64,000 bases of DNA from Planctomycetota bacterium (GCA_024280755.1 JAJRPN010000012.1:1-64000), one strand, 5' to 3'; numbered from the stretch's first letter, positions 25,443-35,890 are shown. Notes: a model not told the origin generated them from the letters alone. Numbers and translations are program-made.

Positions 25443-27995
25443 ATGCTCAATATTTTTGATACTCGCGTGATCATGTCGGCGGCTTTGGTTTGTGGGGTTG
25501 CTGGTATGGCGACTTCTTCATCAGCGATGCAGGTTCAGGGGAACCCTGATGGGGATGTTGATGTTGAATCTTCGGGATGGATGTCGAGCGCACGGGTTGA
25601 TCTCAATCAGATTTTGGGCGCGACAGCCGGCCCGGTCGATGGCGGATGGTTGCCGGGGGCTGGTGTAGATGCGAGCTTTATCTTTACTGGGAGCGAGCCT
25701 GAGGGCGACGCACCTTCGGATGTGGCCTATACGCCTGACGGATCGAAAATTGTGATTGCGCATCGGGAGAGCCGAAACTTGATTATCTGGGATGCGGACA
25801 CGCTGGCGTTTCTTGGTGAGATTCCAGTTTCGGGCGCAGCCCAGGCAATGGCGATCACACCCGATGGCACCAAGGCGGTGGTTGCCAATGTTGACAACAA
25901 TACCGTTTCGATTGTGGATCTTGTTGCGATGACCGAGATTGCGGTGATCCCGGTGGGGATAAATCCGGGGGTTGTGCGGATCTCACCTGCGGGCGATGTT
26001 GCTGCGGTGGGGATTGCCTTTGAGAGCGAGATCGCGATTATTGATATCGCGTCTGCGAGCGTGGTCGGATCGATTCCAAACATTGGGTATGGAATGACGA
26101 TTAGTTTCGCTCCAGAAGCATTGGCCACTTCGCTTCGGTTTACTCAGTTTGCTTTTCTTGATGATGATCGATTGGTCAATGTGGATGCCGGCGCAAACGA
26201 GATGCAAATAGTTAATGTGCGCACAGGAGTGGTTGATCGGACGCCGATCGCGGGTTCTGCTCGAGGCTTGGCGGTCTCGGGCGATGGTTCGCGCATCGCG
26301 ATCGCGCATACTGGCTCGACGAAGTTGGTGACAGTGGTTGACGCTGCCAGCGGGTTGGTGTTGGGGACGATCAGTTCGCCTGATAATCTCAATGGGCCGA
26401 TCACGCTCAATGGCGATGGAACCAAAGGGGTAGTGGGCGTATCAAATGCGGCTCGGGTCTTCGATCTTTCGACAAGTTTGTTCGGGAGTTCGCTCAACAC
26501 CGCGAGTATCAATGAGATGCTTACGAGCTTTGATGGGCGATACGCCTTGTGTGTTGGGTTCCGCGGCGCGGTGATTGATATGGATACCGGCACGATGGTG
26601 GATCAGGTGAACAATGTGGTTTCGGCCGAACACGGTGCGGTGTCGCCGATCGCGTATCGGGCAGCGATGTGTTCGACGACCTTTGGCGATGATCTTTTGG
26701 TCGCTGATATAGAAGGGGCTTCTGGTTCCTTGTTGGCGTTCCAAAGGACAGGCCCAGAGATCGAAGGGGATCGATGCCGAACTGTTGCGATCTCGGTGGA
26801 TGGTTCGCGCGTTGTTGGCGTGTCGATTTTATCTGATAACGCTTCGGTGATCGACGCGGACAGCGGATTGGTAATCGGAACAGCACCTTTGGGCGAACGC
26901 CCGTCCGCGGTTGCGATCTCGCCCGATGGAACCAAGGCGGTCGTCGGGAACTTGGATTCGACCTTTGCCACAGTGATCGATCTTTCGGACGCAACGAGTA
27001 CACAAGTGAATATCTCTCGACGCGCCGGCTCGGCAGCGATCAGCCCTGATGGGCAGTATGCCTATCTGGGTGTTGTCGCAAGTGGCGATGGTGTTTGGAG
27101 GATTGATCTGGATACGAATACGGTTGCAGGTGCGAAGATACCAACTGGCAACATGGGCGGCGTTGGGTATAGCTTTAGTCAATCGTCTGGGATCGCGTTG
27201 AGCAACGACGGGGAGATTTTGGCGGTGGCTGGGAGCTTTGATGATGTGGTTTCGATTATTGATACAACGAGTTGGTCGTTGATGGCCAACTTGCCAGCGG
27301 GAGATTTTCCGACGATGGTTTCGTTCGCAGCCGATGATTCACGGTTCTACGCAACGAATCGAAACAGTGATTCGATCACGGTGTATGACAACTCGGGGGC
27401 TGTTCCTGTGTTTTCTCATACGATCTCGGTGGGTGATTCGCCTTGGCAGGTTGTTGATGATGGGCAGGGTCGGATCTGGGTGAACAACTGGGCTGACAAG
27501 CGCATCAGTGGCTATGACATTGTCACAGGGGCATTGGTCGGATCGGTGTTGTTTGATAACCCACCAGTTGGTTTGACATACGATGCTGCGAGCAACTCGC
27601 TTCGCGTGGCGCATGGAACGACTGGTGTTACGCTTGGCGGGAATGTAGGCTTCGAGATATCACAATCGGGCACGCTGACTTTGATTGATTTAGCGACATT
27701 GGCAACGGCCGACTTTGATCTTGGTGTTGGTCCTTCGGCTCTCGCATCGAGTAGTGATGGGATGGTGCATGCTGTTGCAGCTCCGATCGGTGATGGGGTC
27801 GCGATTCTTGATTTGGCGATAGGATGCTCGGGTGCGGATCTCAACGGTGATGGAGTGTTAAACTTCTTTGATATTTCTGTGTTCTTGCAGGCCTTTGGCG
27901 CGATGGATTTGGTAGCCGATTTTAACAATGATGGCCTGTTGAACTTCTTCGATATCTCCGCATTCCTGATCGTGTTTGGTGAAGGTTGCCCGTGA
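25443..27995 (+). CDS. Large secreted YVTN-type beta-propeller protein with GC-type dockerin-like domain
   Basis: 850 residues. After a signal peptide (ALVCGVAGMATSSSAMQ) come many blades with the YVTN pattern, for example AMAITPDGTKAVVANVDNNTVSIVD, SAVAISPDGTKAVVGNLDS and MVSFAADDSRFYATNRNSDSITV-like repeats, probably forming two propellers. The C-terminus has a Cys (IGCSGADL), the repeats DLNGDGVLNFFDIS and DFNNDGLLNFFDIS, and ends GEGCP. The open frame starts at 25356, but the ATG at 25443 begins the signal peptide. Function unknown; surface exposure likely. Confidence 0.8.
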   Translation: MLNIFDTRVIMSAALVCGVAGMATSSSAMQVQGNPDGDVDVESSGWMSSARVDLNQILGATAGPVDGGWLPGAGVDASFIFTGSEPEGDAPSDVAYTPDGSKIVIAHRESRNLIIWDADTLAFLGEIPVSGAAQAMAITPDGTKAVVANVDNNTVSIVDLVAMTEIAVIPVGINPGVVRISPAGDVAAVGIAFESEIAIIDIASASVVGSIPNIGYGMTISFAPEALATSLRFTQFAFLDDDRLVNVDAGANEMQIVNVRTGVVDRTPIAGSARGLAVSGDGSRIAIAHTGSTKLVTVVDAASGLVLGTISSPDNLNGPITLNGDGTKGVVGVSNAARVFDLSTSLFGSSLNTASINEMLTSFDGRYALCVGFRGAVIDMDTGTMVDQVNNVVSAEHGAVSPIAYRAAMCSTTFGDDLLVADIEGASGSLLAFQRTGPEIEGDRCRTVAISVDGSRVVGVSILSDNASVIDADSGLVIGTAPLGERPSAVAISPDGTKAVVGNLDSTFATVIDLSDATSTQVNISRRAGSAAISPDGQYAYLGVVASGDGVWRIDLDTNTVAGAKIPTGNMGGVGYSFSQSSGIALSNDGEILAVAGSFDDVVSIIDTTSWSLMANLPAGDFPTMVSFAADDSRFYATNRNSDSITVYDNSGAVPVFSHTISVGDSPWQVVDDGQGRIWVNNWADKRISGYDIVTGALVGSVLFDNPPVGLTYDAASNSLRVAHGTTGVTLGGNVGFEISQSGTLTLIDLATLATADFDLGVGPSALASSSDGMVHAVAAPIGDGVAILDLAIGCSGADLNGDGVLNFFDISVFLQAFGAMDLVADFNNDGLLNFFDISAFLIVFGEGCP

Positions 27996-28134
27996 TCGAT
28001 CGCGTGGGTTTCTCCTCGGCTATCGGACTCGGGTATGGTTTACAAAGGTTCATAGGAAGAAAATGAACACTCGAATGGTTGCCTTTGTCGGCAATCCGCG
28101 TGGTTTGGTGTAGATTGAGAGCGTGGAGATCTGT

Positions 28135-29283
28135 TTGAAGAGCGTACAAAAAACATCAGGCTGGTGTACAGGTTTGGCGATGCTGATGAGTGTTGCCGGA
28201 TCAACTTTGTGCGCTCATGGCGGCGTGTGTTCGGTGACGCCTACAGCCTTGGGCGGGTTTGATACCAGCGGGTTTTCGTATGGGATCGATGTTGTCGGGA
28301 CGATCGCGTATGTTGCCGATGCAGATTCGCTCAAGATAATAGATGTAAGTGACTCGACCAATCCTGTATTGCTCGGCGCGATTGGTACAGATGCAACAGC
28401 GTATAGTGTGTCGGTTGTCGGTTCGATTGCGTATGTCGCTGATGGGCTCGCGGGGGTTCGAGCGATTGATGTGAGCGATCCGACTGATCCGGTTTTACTT
28501 TCGGTGTTCGATACGCCGGGCGAAGCGGTGGCGATTGTGGTTGTTGGCTCGGTGGCGTATGTTGCAGATCTTGAGTTCGGGCTGGCGATGATTGATATGA
28601 GCGACCCGATGTTTCCTGTGTTGCTCGGCGTGTATGACTCGCCCGGGTTGGCTGCGGGGCTTTCGGTGATTGGGACAACCGTTTATATTGGCGATGGGGC
28701 TGAAGGGATTGCGATTGTCGATGCGATTGACCCTGCGAATCCGGTATTGCTTGGGGCGATGGACACGCCCGGGTTTTCATCGGAGTTGATCGCGGTGGGG
28801 ACAGACTTGTTTGTCGCTGATTTTTTATCGTTGCTGATTGTCGATGTGAGCGATCCTGCATTGCCAATGGTTACTGGAACGATTGCGACGCCCGGGCAGC
28901 TTCAGGCGATTGATGTTGTCGATGGGATCGCGTATGTAGCCGACGGCGGCTCGGGTATGCGGGTGTTTGATGTGAGCGAACCAACAACGCCAATGCTGCT
29001 GGGTGTGTTCAATGAACCCCAAGGCGGGGTGTTTGATATTCAGGTGGTTGGTGATGTGGCGTATCTCGCGGATAATAATCAAGGGCTTACCGTGATTGAT
29101 GTGCAGGCGGATGTGTGCATTGCAGATATGAATGGAGATTGTTTTCTCAACTTCTTCGATGTTTCTGCGTTTCTCGCGGCATTCGCTGCGATGGATTTGG
29201 CAGCGGATATGAACGATGATGGGGTATTCAACTTCTTCGATGTCTCGGCGTTCTTAAGTGCGTTTGGAGCCGGCTGTCCGTAG
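28135..29283 (+). CDS. Secreted LVIVD-repeat beta-propeller protein with GC-type dockerin-like domain
   Basis: 382 residues. About seven repeats of the LVIVD type (IAYVADADSLKIIDVSD, NPVLLG) build a propeller; the C-terminus has VCIADMNGDCFLNFFDVS, DMNDDGVFNFFDVS and ends GAGCP. The first Ca loop carries an extra Cys in place of Gly. There is no ATG near the signal peptide. TTG at 28135 is favoured because GGAGA lies five bases upstream; an in-frame GTG at 28123 is the alternative. A bidirectional terminator follows at 29305. Confidence 0.78.
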   Translation: MKSVQKTSGWCTGLAMLMSVAGSTLCAHGGVCSVTPTALGGFDTSGFSYGIDVVGTIAYVADADSLKIIDVSDSTNPVLLGAIGTDATAYSVSVVGSIAYVADGLAGVRAIDVSDPTDPVLLSVFDTPGEAVAIVVVGSVAYVADLEFGLAMIDMSDPMFPVLLGVYDSPGLAAGLSVIGTTVYIGDGAEGIAIVDAIDPANPVLLGAMDTPGFSSELIAVGTDLFVADFLSLLIVDVSDPALPMVTGTIATPGQLQAIDVVDGIAYVADGGSGMRVFDVSEPTTPMLLGVFNEPQGGVFDIQVVGDVAYLADNNQGLTVIDVQADVCIADMNGDCFLNFFDVSAFLAAFAAMDLAADMNDDGVFNFFDVSAFLSAFGAGCP

Positions 29284-29304
29284 TGGATTCATAGTGTGTG
29301 TAAG

Positions 29305-29336
29305 AAAAAGCCGACCTTTATAGGTCGGCTTTTGTG
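29305..29336. terminator. Bidirectional terminator between converging genes
   Basis: AAAAAGCCGACC-TTTATA-GGTCGGCTTTTG: a 7-bp GC stem with an A-run on one side and T-run on the other. It serves the LVIVD gene on the plus strand and the subtilase on the minus strand. Confidence 0.88.
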
Positions 29337-29364
29337 TTTTTGAGAGATAGATTTTGGCTATCGA

Positions 29365-31758
29365 TTACGGACAACCAACAGCGTACTCATTGAGGTATGC
29401 GGAGATGTCGAAGAAGTTGAATACCCCGTCGTTGTTGACATCTGCGACCGGCTCGCTGTTGTTAAATGCTGCCAGGAATGCAGAGATATCGAAGAAGTTG
29501 AGCGTGCCGAATGGTTCGGCGAGGTCTGCGATATTACACCCGGCGTTTCCGACATATGGATCGACGCCAACATACACATTATCGATATTGATCGCGCCCG
29601 TTGTTGTCGCTGAAATCCGCACACGCATGTCGTCGATACCGATCGCGGTGATCGGCACATCAAACTCGATGACCTGTGCATTGCTTGTCAGGTCTGCCCC
29701 TGATACAACGCCAGCGACCGTCCATACATTCACAATGTTGAATACTTCAACAGTGAGTTCGTCGGCTGGCGAAACCTGGTTGTCTGCCCATGCGTCAAAG
29801 TAGATATACGCCGGAACGATTCCGAACAGTGCGAGCGGAACATCTTGCGATTCGATCGAATCAGTATCGGTGAGTTCAAGCGAGAAGTTGCCCGCATCAA
29901 GCGTGATCTGTGCGCCGATCGCTTCATCCCATCGGATCGGTGAGATTGCGCCAGATTCGAAGTGTTCAACGAGCGGCGCAACTGGTTGGGCGAGGGTGTC
30001 GATCGAGAACGAATCAATCATCCAAACATCAGTCGAATCGGAACCATTGGCAACAAAGCGGATCTTGGTGCCGTGCCATTCGTAGTTGGCTGGGATCTCG
30101 AAATCGTAAGCAACGAACTGGGAAGATGAGAGCCCTTCGCCGGTGATGGTCGCGAAGGTTGTCCAGGTGTTGGCCGGGAATGTTTCTGGGTTTTCGAGGA
30201 GTTGGATTTCGAGTGTTTCGCCCGGCTCAATGCTCGATGCCTTGAGATCGAAACTCAGGTAATCTTGTCCTTGGATTCTTCGCCCGGCGAGCGATGCTGT
30301 TTCGACGATGTCGTTGGCGTCGAGTTCAAGAACGCTTGCGCCGCTAGGTGCATCGGCTGGCATCGATGTTTGCACCGTTCCTGATGTCGCAGCAAACAAA
30401 TCCTGCCACTCGATCGATTCGAAAGACTCGGCGAGTGGAATCAAAGTTGGTGGGATGTAGTTTTGGGCGAGTTCGATGGCTTTGCGTGTGTTGACTCGCC
30501 CGCGCCCGAAGGAATCGTCGCGTCCGGGTGCGCCAAGGTCGTCAACGCTGTTATAGAGGATGTATTGAACATCGTCGCCGTTGAAATCTGGATTCACGGA
30601 GTAGATCATGGCACCAACGCCCGCTGCGATCGGGGAGGCGTAACTGGTGCCTGAGCTGTTGCCATAGGAGCCGCCTCGGCGTGTTGATCGAACACTTGAG
30701 CCCGGTGCAGTAACATCGACCGCAGGCCCAAAGTTGCTGAACCCTGAGCGGTTGTCGGATGATGTTGTTGAGCCGACAATGACATAGTCTGGTCGGTTTG
30801 GTGAGACAAACGATCCGGCATTTCCTGAAGCCCAGAACAAGAGCGAGCCGAGCGATTTGAGATACGCACCGAGTGTTTGGTTTGATGCCGAGGTGCCGCC
30901 GGTGAAGCTGACATTGACGACATGGGCGCCGTTTTCCGCAGCCCATCGTGATCCCTCTTGGAGCGCGAAGAAGCTTGCGGTGCCGTTGGTATTGTTGGTC
31001 ACACGGATAGGCATGATTGAGAAGTTCCATCCGACGCCCACGACTCCGGTATTGTTATTCCCGCGTGCAGCAGCACATCCTGCGACAAATGTGCCGTGCC
31101 CGTTGATGTCATCAACGAGCCCGCCGTTGGCTTCAGGCCGTCCGCTGGCCGCGTTGAAACCAGAGATAAGCGATGCCTGGAGATCTGGGTGGTTATCATC
31201 AACGCCCGAATCGCAGATCGCAACAATAATATTTGAGTTTCCAGTGTGGAGATCCCATGCTGCGGTCGATTGGATTCTGGTGTGCTGCCAGCTTGAACCA
31301 AACTGCGAATCGTTCGGGATAACCGTTGGATACAGTGTCCAGTTGGGTTCGACGAACTCATAGTCACCTGTAGCGAGGAGGATCGCAGCAAGCTCGCCCT
31401 CGCTCATTCCCGCAGGGACATCAATCACATGCTCATCAACAAACATGCTCGATCGCACGGTGATCGGCATGACGCGCGCATTGGCGCGTTGAACCTTGCC
31501 AGCTTTGGCATGGACAATGAGCTGCCCGGTGAAGGTGCGTTCGTTCTGGGCCTCAACAAACGCGACCGGTGAGCGTAGTGCGCCTGCAATGATCTCTTGA
31601 TCGCCCGGCTGAAGATCGAGCGACTGTGCAGCAATGGTCGAAGCCCGTTGAATCTGCTGTGCGTTGATCGGCTGCGATGCAACAGCAGATGTAGATCCCG
31701 CAGCGAGGCACAAGAGTGCCGCGCCGAGTGTATTTGAGATGGATTTGTGATTGAACAT
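29365..31758 (-). CDS. Secreted subtilisin-family (S8) serine protease with GC-type dockerin-like domain
   Basis: 797 residues: signal peptide, a propeptide of about 110 residues, then the S8 catalytic domain with Asp183 (ICDSGVDDNHPDL), His221 (INGHGTFVAG), Asn313 (FWASGN) and Ser372 (SSGTSYASPIAAG). Two tandem beta-sandwich modules of about 130 residues follow (each with an FExG...VDxFSI-type pattern), then the dockerin-like end with GCNIADL, NFFDISAFL twice and AVGCP. The first Ca loop is degenerate (DLAEPFG instead of DxNxDG). It is a likely active extracellular protease. A paralogue lies immediately upstream. Confidence 0.9.
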   Translation of the reverse strand: MFNHKSISNTLGAALLCLAAGSTSAVASQPINAQQIQRASTIAAQSLDLQPGDQEIIAGALRSPVAFVEAQNERTFTGQLIVHAKAGKVQRANARVMPITVRSSMFVDEHVIDVPAGMSEGELAAILLATGDYEFVEPNWTLYPTVIPNDSQFGSSWQHTRIQSTAAWDLHTGNSNIIVAICDSGVDDNHPDLQASLISGFNAASGRPEANGGLVDDINGHGTFVAGCAAARGNNNTGVVGVGWNFSIMPIRVTNNTNGTASFFALQEGSRWAAENGAHVVNVSFTGGTSASNQTLGAYLKSLGSLLFWASGNAGSFVSPNRPDYVIVGSTTSSDNRSGFSNFGPAVDVTAPGSSVRSTRRGGSYGNSSGTSYASPIAAGVGAMIYSVNPDFNGDDVQYILYNSVDDLGAPGRDDSFGRGRVNTRKAIELAQNYIPPTLIPLAESFESIEWQDLFAATSGTVQTSMPADAPSGASVLELDANDIVETASLAGRRIQGQDYLSFDLKASSIEPGETLEIQLLENPETFPANTWTTFATITGEGLSSSQFVAYDFEIPANYEWHGTKIRFVANGSDSTDVWMIDSFSIDTLAQPVAPLVEHFESGAISPIRWDEAIGAQITLDAGNFSLELTDTDSIESQDVPLALFGIVPAYIYFDAWADNQVSPADELTVEVFNIVNVWTVAGVVSGADLTSNAQVIEFDVPITAIGIDDMRVRISATTTGAINIDNVYVGVDPYVGNAGCNIADLAEPFGTLNFFDISAFLAAFNNSEPVADVNNDGVFNFFDISAYLNEYAVGCP

Positions 31759-31821
31759 TGTTCGTCAGCTCCGTGGGGTTCTTGTCTGGAAAATGTGTTT
31801 GAGAGATTGGGGTGCTTTGAG

Positions 31822-34374
31822 TTACGGACACCCCGCCGCAAACGCTCCGAGGAATGCAGATACATCAAAGAAGTTGAATAGTCCATCATCATTAAAATCG
31901 GCAGCCAAATCGAGGGCTGAGAACAATGAGAGGAAGGTTGAAATATCAAAGAAGTTGTACAATCCGTCATCGTTGAGATCTGCCGGGCATGATGGATCGA
32001 TGACGATGAACTCGGTGGTGATCGCAACGCTATCGACAAACCATTGGTCGTCTGCCTCATCGCCGTTGGCGGTGAAGCGGATCGCGGTCATGCCGCCATA
32101 CGCATCGAACGGGAACGGGAGTTGTATAAGCTCGAAATCAGCCTGGTCGATACCATCGGAGACGAGCGTGGTGAGTGTGTTCCAGCTTCCGAGCATATTT
32201 TTGTATTCGATATCAAGTGTTTCGCCAGATTCAACGCCATTGTGTTGGACGAAGAACCGGTAGTAGACCACTTCGAGTGCTTGCGAGGAATCGACCTCTA
32301 CGCTGGTCATGGTGTCCTGGTCGTTGAGCAGTGCGCTCATGGTGCCGTCGGGTTCGTTCGATGCGTCGGCTGATGCGCTCGCGGTGCTTGCGTCCCAGTC
32401 GAACACAAGGGTGATGCCGCTTTCAAAGCTATCGCTCCAAGGCAGTGTGTTATTGGAGAACTCGGCGACGGAGACATTGTCGATATACCAGTTGTCGGTT
32501 GCGTCTGAGCCATTGGCAACAAAGCGGAGCTTGAACGCATCGTGCATGCCCAGCCCGGGGAACACGATTTGGTGCTCAGTGAGTTGGGCTTGATCGATGC
32601 CGTCGCTGGTGAGTGTGAGAAGGTTAGTCCATTGATTGAGGATACTGAAGTATTCGACATCGAGTGTTTCACCAGCTTCCACGCCGAGGTGTCTGGTGTG
32701 GAACTCAATCTTTGCGGTGTCGCCGCCAAGGAATCCGGCGCGGATGGTGACGGTTTCGATAGATTCTGTATCGTTGAGGTTAAGTGCGCCCAAATCGACC
32801 CCAACATCGCCGACAGGGTTACGCCATAAGCTCGAAAGGGTATTGTCGGGGAAGAAGTCTTCGAATGGGAAGTTGATTGTTGATGGGCCGAAGATCGCGT
32901 CTTCTACAGCCCGTCCAATATTAATGCGTCCCCACCCGGTTTGATTATCTTGACCAGGAGCTTGTTTGTCATCGCATGCGTTGAGAAGGATAAACTCGAC
33001 CTCGTCAGCGGTCAGCGCGGGGTTCGCGTCATGAACAAGCATCATCGCGCCCGCGGTGATCGGCGCCGAGAAGCTTGTGCCGGTGGTGAAGGTGTACCCG
33101 CCGGTGCGGTTGGTTGATCGGATATTCACGCCAGGCGCGATGCAGTCGATCCCAATGCCGGTATGCGACCACGACAACCATGTGTCCGATTGCCCCGACG
33201 CGCCCACGATGGTGACTTTTTCCCAGTCGTTCACCTGATTGGCGAGTCCATCATTCCCCGCAGCGAACACGAGCAAGTGTCCTTCGAGGCGGATATGCCC
33301 GCCGGTCGAAAGTGTTGCAGAGTCTTCCGCCCCTCCAAAGGAACAGTTTGAGGTGTAGGCGCCGTTGTCTGAAGCCCAGCGAGCGCCTTCGAGGATATCG
33401 GAAAGGTTCGCGGTGCCCGATGCGTTGTTCGTGACCTTGATTGGCATAATTCCAAAGTTCCACCCGACACCCGAGACGCCGGTGGAGTTGTTTCCGATCG
33501 CAGCAGCTGCGCCAGCAACGAGTGTGCCGTGCCCGACAAGATCGTCATTGACATTCCCGCCATCAACCTGAGCGATGTTGTCTTCTGCGTTATATCCAGG
33601 GACAAGTGCCGCCATGAGATCTGGATGATCGAGATCGACTCCTGAATCACACACCCCGATGATGGTGTCGGATGATCCTTGGGTGAAGTCCCAGGCGCGT
33701 CCAGTATCGAGTCGGCTGGCTTGATGGTGCCACTGTGTGCCAAAGAGTGGATCGTTGGGCGTGGTTTCTACCGGGTAACAGATCCAGTCGATCGAGACAA
33801 ACTCATAATCCCCGGTCTGCATCAATGCTTCTGCGGCGACCTCTGCGCTCACGCCCGCAGGGATTTTGACCGAGTGCATATCAACATCAGCGAAGGCTTC
33901 ACGCAGTGATGGTGCAAGACGGGCGCGGGCTTGAACGATCCGATCGTCTGCAGCCGCGATCATCGCTTCAAACTCGATCGCTGCACTGTCGATAATGGCT
34001 GCGCCTCGGGTTTGGGAGGCTGTGAATGGTACCGCCGCTTTGGTCAACGCCGCGTCGCGGGTCACTTGGGTGATCATCTGCGAGCGAGCTTTGACCTGGA
34101 CATTGAGATAGTCCGAGCGTTCTTTGAGCCCGGGGGATTCAACAAAGATAGTTCTTGGTGTGATGGTGCCCGTCAAGATCCCAGCGTCTCGATCGAGCCA
34201 GTTGTAGGCACTTCGGATCGATTGAATCTGTGCACTCGAAAGAGCAACCGGGGTCGTTGGAGAATCTTGAGTATTGACGCTCGCGTTGGAAAGCCCGCCA
34301 GCGAGGCCAATGATCATTGCAACTGCAGCGACATGGAGAGTTCGTGTGTTGGTGTTCATGATTGTTCGTTTCAT
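31822..34374 (-). CDS. Second secreted subtilisin-family (S8) protease with GC-type dockerin-like domain
   Basis: 850 residues from the ATG at 34374. Catalytic Asp243 (VCDSGVDLDHPDL), His282 (VGHGTLVAG), AAGN and Ser434 (TTGTSFSAPITAG) are intact. Two tandem modules containing SGETLDIEYKN/AGETLDVEYFS and RFxANGxxxxDxWxxDxVxx follow, then SCPADLNDDG, two NFFDI/VS repeats and AAGCP. The domain order matches its neighbour, so the two arose by duplication. Other possible starts are 34455, 34392 and 34359; 34374 gives a signal peptide of normal length. Promoter expected in the 460-bp region upstream. Confidence 0.88.
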   Translation of the reverse strand: MKRTIMNTNTRTLHVAAVAMIIGLAGGLSNASVNTQDSPTTPVALSSAQIQSIRSAYNWLDRDAGILTGTITPRTIFVESPGLKERSDYLNVQVKARSQMITQVTRDAALTKAAVPFTASQTRGAAIIDSAAIEFEAMIAAADDRIVQARARLAPSLREAFADVDMHSVKIPAGVSAEVAAEALMQTGDYEFVSIDWICYPVETTPNDPLFGTQWHHQASRLDTGRAWDFTQGSSDTIIGVCDSGVDLDHPDLMAALVPGYNAEDNIAQVDGGNVNDDLVGHGTLVAGAAAAIGNNSTGVSGVGWNFGIMPIKVTNNASGTANLSDILEGARWASDNGAYTSNCSFGGAEDSATLSTGGHIRLEGHLLVFAAGNDGLANQVNDWEKVTIVGASGQSDTWLSWSHTGIGIDCIAPGVNIRSTNRTGGYTFTTGTSFSAPITAGAMMLVHDANPALTADEVEFILLNACDDKQAPGQDNQTGWGRINIGRAVEDAIFGPSTINFPFEDFFPDNTLSSLWRNPVGDVGVDLGALNLNDTESIETVTIRAGFLGGDTAKIEFHTRHLGVEAGETLDVEYFSILNQWTNLLTLTSDGIDQAQLTEHQIVFPGLGMHDAFKLRFVANGSDATDNWYIDNVSVAEFSNNTLPWSDSFESGITLVFDWDASTASASADASNEPDGTMSALLNDQDTMTSVEVDSSQALEVVYYRFFVQHNGVESGETLDIEYKNMLGSWNTLTTLVSDGIDQADFELIQLPFPFDAYGGMTAIRFTANGDEADDQWFVDSVAITTEFIVIDPSCPADLNDDGLYNFFDISTFLSLFSALDLAADFNDDGLFNFFDVSAFLGAFAAGCP

Positions 34375-34836
34375 TTCTGTCTCACGATTCATATCGACTG
34401 GTGTATTGGGATCAACAACTTGACACAACAATTTCGTTACAACAACAGGGTTCATTCCCCGTGTTCACATTCACAAATCGGCTTTTGACCAATCCAAGTT
34501 GGATTCGCCCGCCCGTTTGGGAAGATTCATCGCTCTCAGATGTATCACAACCGAGCATTCGATTAAATGGGTAGGCATATTGAGTCCGAAAACTCGGCGA
34601 ATAACAGCCTGTATACAACCAAACGCAAACCCAAGTTGTTTTCCTGCTCCCAACCCAGCGAAGAAGACGCTGGCAGATCAGTTCTTGAGAACCCTGATCC
34701 ATTCAATAATACGCATGTGTTTGCGATGTGTTGCATGTGATTTGGTGCCAAATGGCTGAAAACCAATAGAAAACCCCGGTCTTTTGAAAGGTCAGGGTTC
34801 ATTAAGGATATCAATATCTATTATTGTTTGGTGGTT
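34375..34836. other. Intergenic region upstream of the subtilases
   Basis: No gene is supported on either strand. Near 34772-34799 an imperfect hairpin (AACCC...CTTT-TG-AAAG...GGGTT) lies just after the stop of the AsmA-like gene, read on the minus strand and followed by TTTTC, so it may be its terminator. Confidence 0.45.
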
Positions 34837-35799
34837 TTAGCCGTCGTCTTTTTTCTTCTTCCCAAAGATGTTGTTGAGTTTGTCAGAAACATCCTTCACC
34901 GCATCATCGACCGCATCGGTGGCCTCTTTCACGGTGTCGTCGACCTTGTCTTGGACATCTTCTGTTACATTCTCAAGTTCCTTGGTGACATTCTCGATTT
35001 GATCAGTCACGCCGCTCATCGTGCCATTCATAACCTCGTCGAGATTCAGATCACTGATCGCATTGATACCCAAATCGCTCAGGGAGGAAAGATCTGAGAG
35101 CCCGTTGACAAGTTCGCCCAAGACATCATTCGGGATGATCCCGCCGCCGGATTCAACCGCAGCAGCGAGCACGGTTTTGATGACAAGATTGAAGATGTCG
35201 CCAGCCTTCATGCTTTCTTGTTCGCCGATGTTGTTGAGTTCGATCTTTGGAATATTGATCGCGACATCGCCAACGAGCAATGAGACACCAGGCATGTTGG
35301 CAACATGAATGTTGATGTCTTCGAGAATCAATGACTTGATAATGACATTCTTACCCTCTTTTGATTTGTCGGCTGGTGCTGATTCATCAGATTCAAAGCG
35401 TGCGAGGTTTTCGAGGATCTGGTTATAGTTTGATGGGTCTTGCCCTTTATCAAGAATGACATTGATGCCTGTGAGATGAATCGTGGGAACGATGTAGGCG
35501 TCGGCACTGATTGATTCGAGATCAAACGATGCGCTCGTGTTGGCGAGCGTGAAGAAATGCCCAGTATCGAACCCGCTTGGATTGTCGATGCTCAGCCCGC
35601 CCATCTCGACGGTGCCTTTGGCGAGCCCGACATCCATCGTGTCGACGGTGGTCTCCACACCCATCGCATAGGTGCCTCCATATTCCACAGCACTCTTGGC
35701 GAGCTTGTCGATTTGGCCAAGCCCGAAGACGACCAGTCCGATGACTCCAAGGACACTAAGAACAAATAGAATAGCGACGATTTTGATGGCGGTTTTCAT
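34837..35799 (-). CDS. AsmA-like membrane-anchored protein with amphipathic C-terminal repeats
   Basis: 320 residues. A single N-terminal membrane helix (IVAILFVLSVLGVIGLVVFGLG) is followed by a domain with VGLAKGTVEMGGLSIDNPSGF and VIIKSLILEDINIHV, the repeated beta pattern seen in AsmA/DUF748-type periplasmic proteins. The last 70 residues form heptad-like amphipathic repeats (VTKELENVTEDVQDKVDDTV) and end in a Lys/Asp-rich tail. A role in the cell envelope is likely, perhaps lipid transport, but this is inference. Start ATG at 35799. Confidence 0.6.
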   Translation of the reverse strand: MKTAIKIVAILFVLSVLGVIGLVVFGLGQIDKLAKSAVEYGGTYAMGVETTVDTMDVGLAKGTVEMGGLSIDNPSGFDTGHFFTLANTSASFDLESISADAYIVPTIHLTGINVILDKGQDPSNYNQILENLARFESDESAPADKSKEGKNVIIKSLILEDINIHVANMPGVSLLVGDVAINIPKIELNNIGEQESMKAGDIFNLVIKTVLAAAVESGGGIIPNDVLGELVNGLSDLSSLSDLGINAISDLNLDEVMNGTMSGVTDQIENVTKELENVTEDVQDKVDDTVKEATDAVDDAVKDVSDKLNNIFGKKKKDDG

Positions 35800-35890
35800 G
35801 GGTGTACTCCTGTGTTTCCCTATGGGCGTCCCTTTGATGTAAGTTTAGCATCGTAAAACTCTTGATACAGTCATTGGCGGCTTTGTCCGC

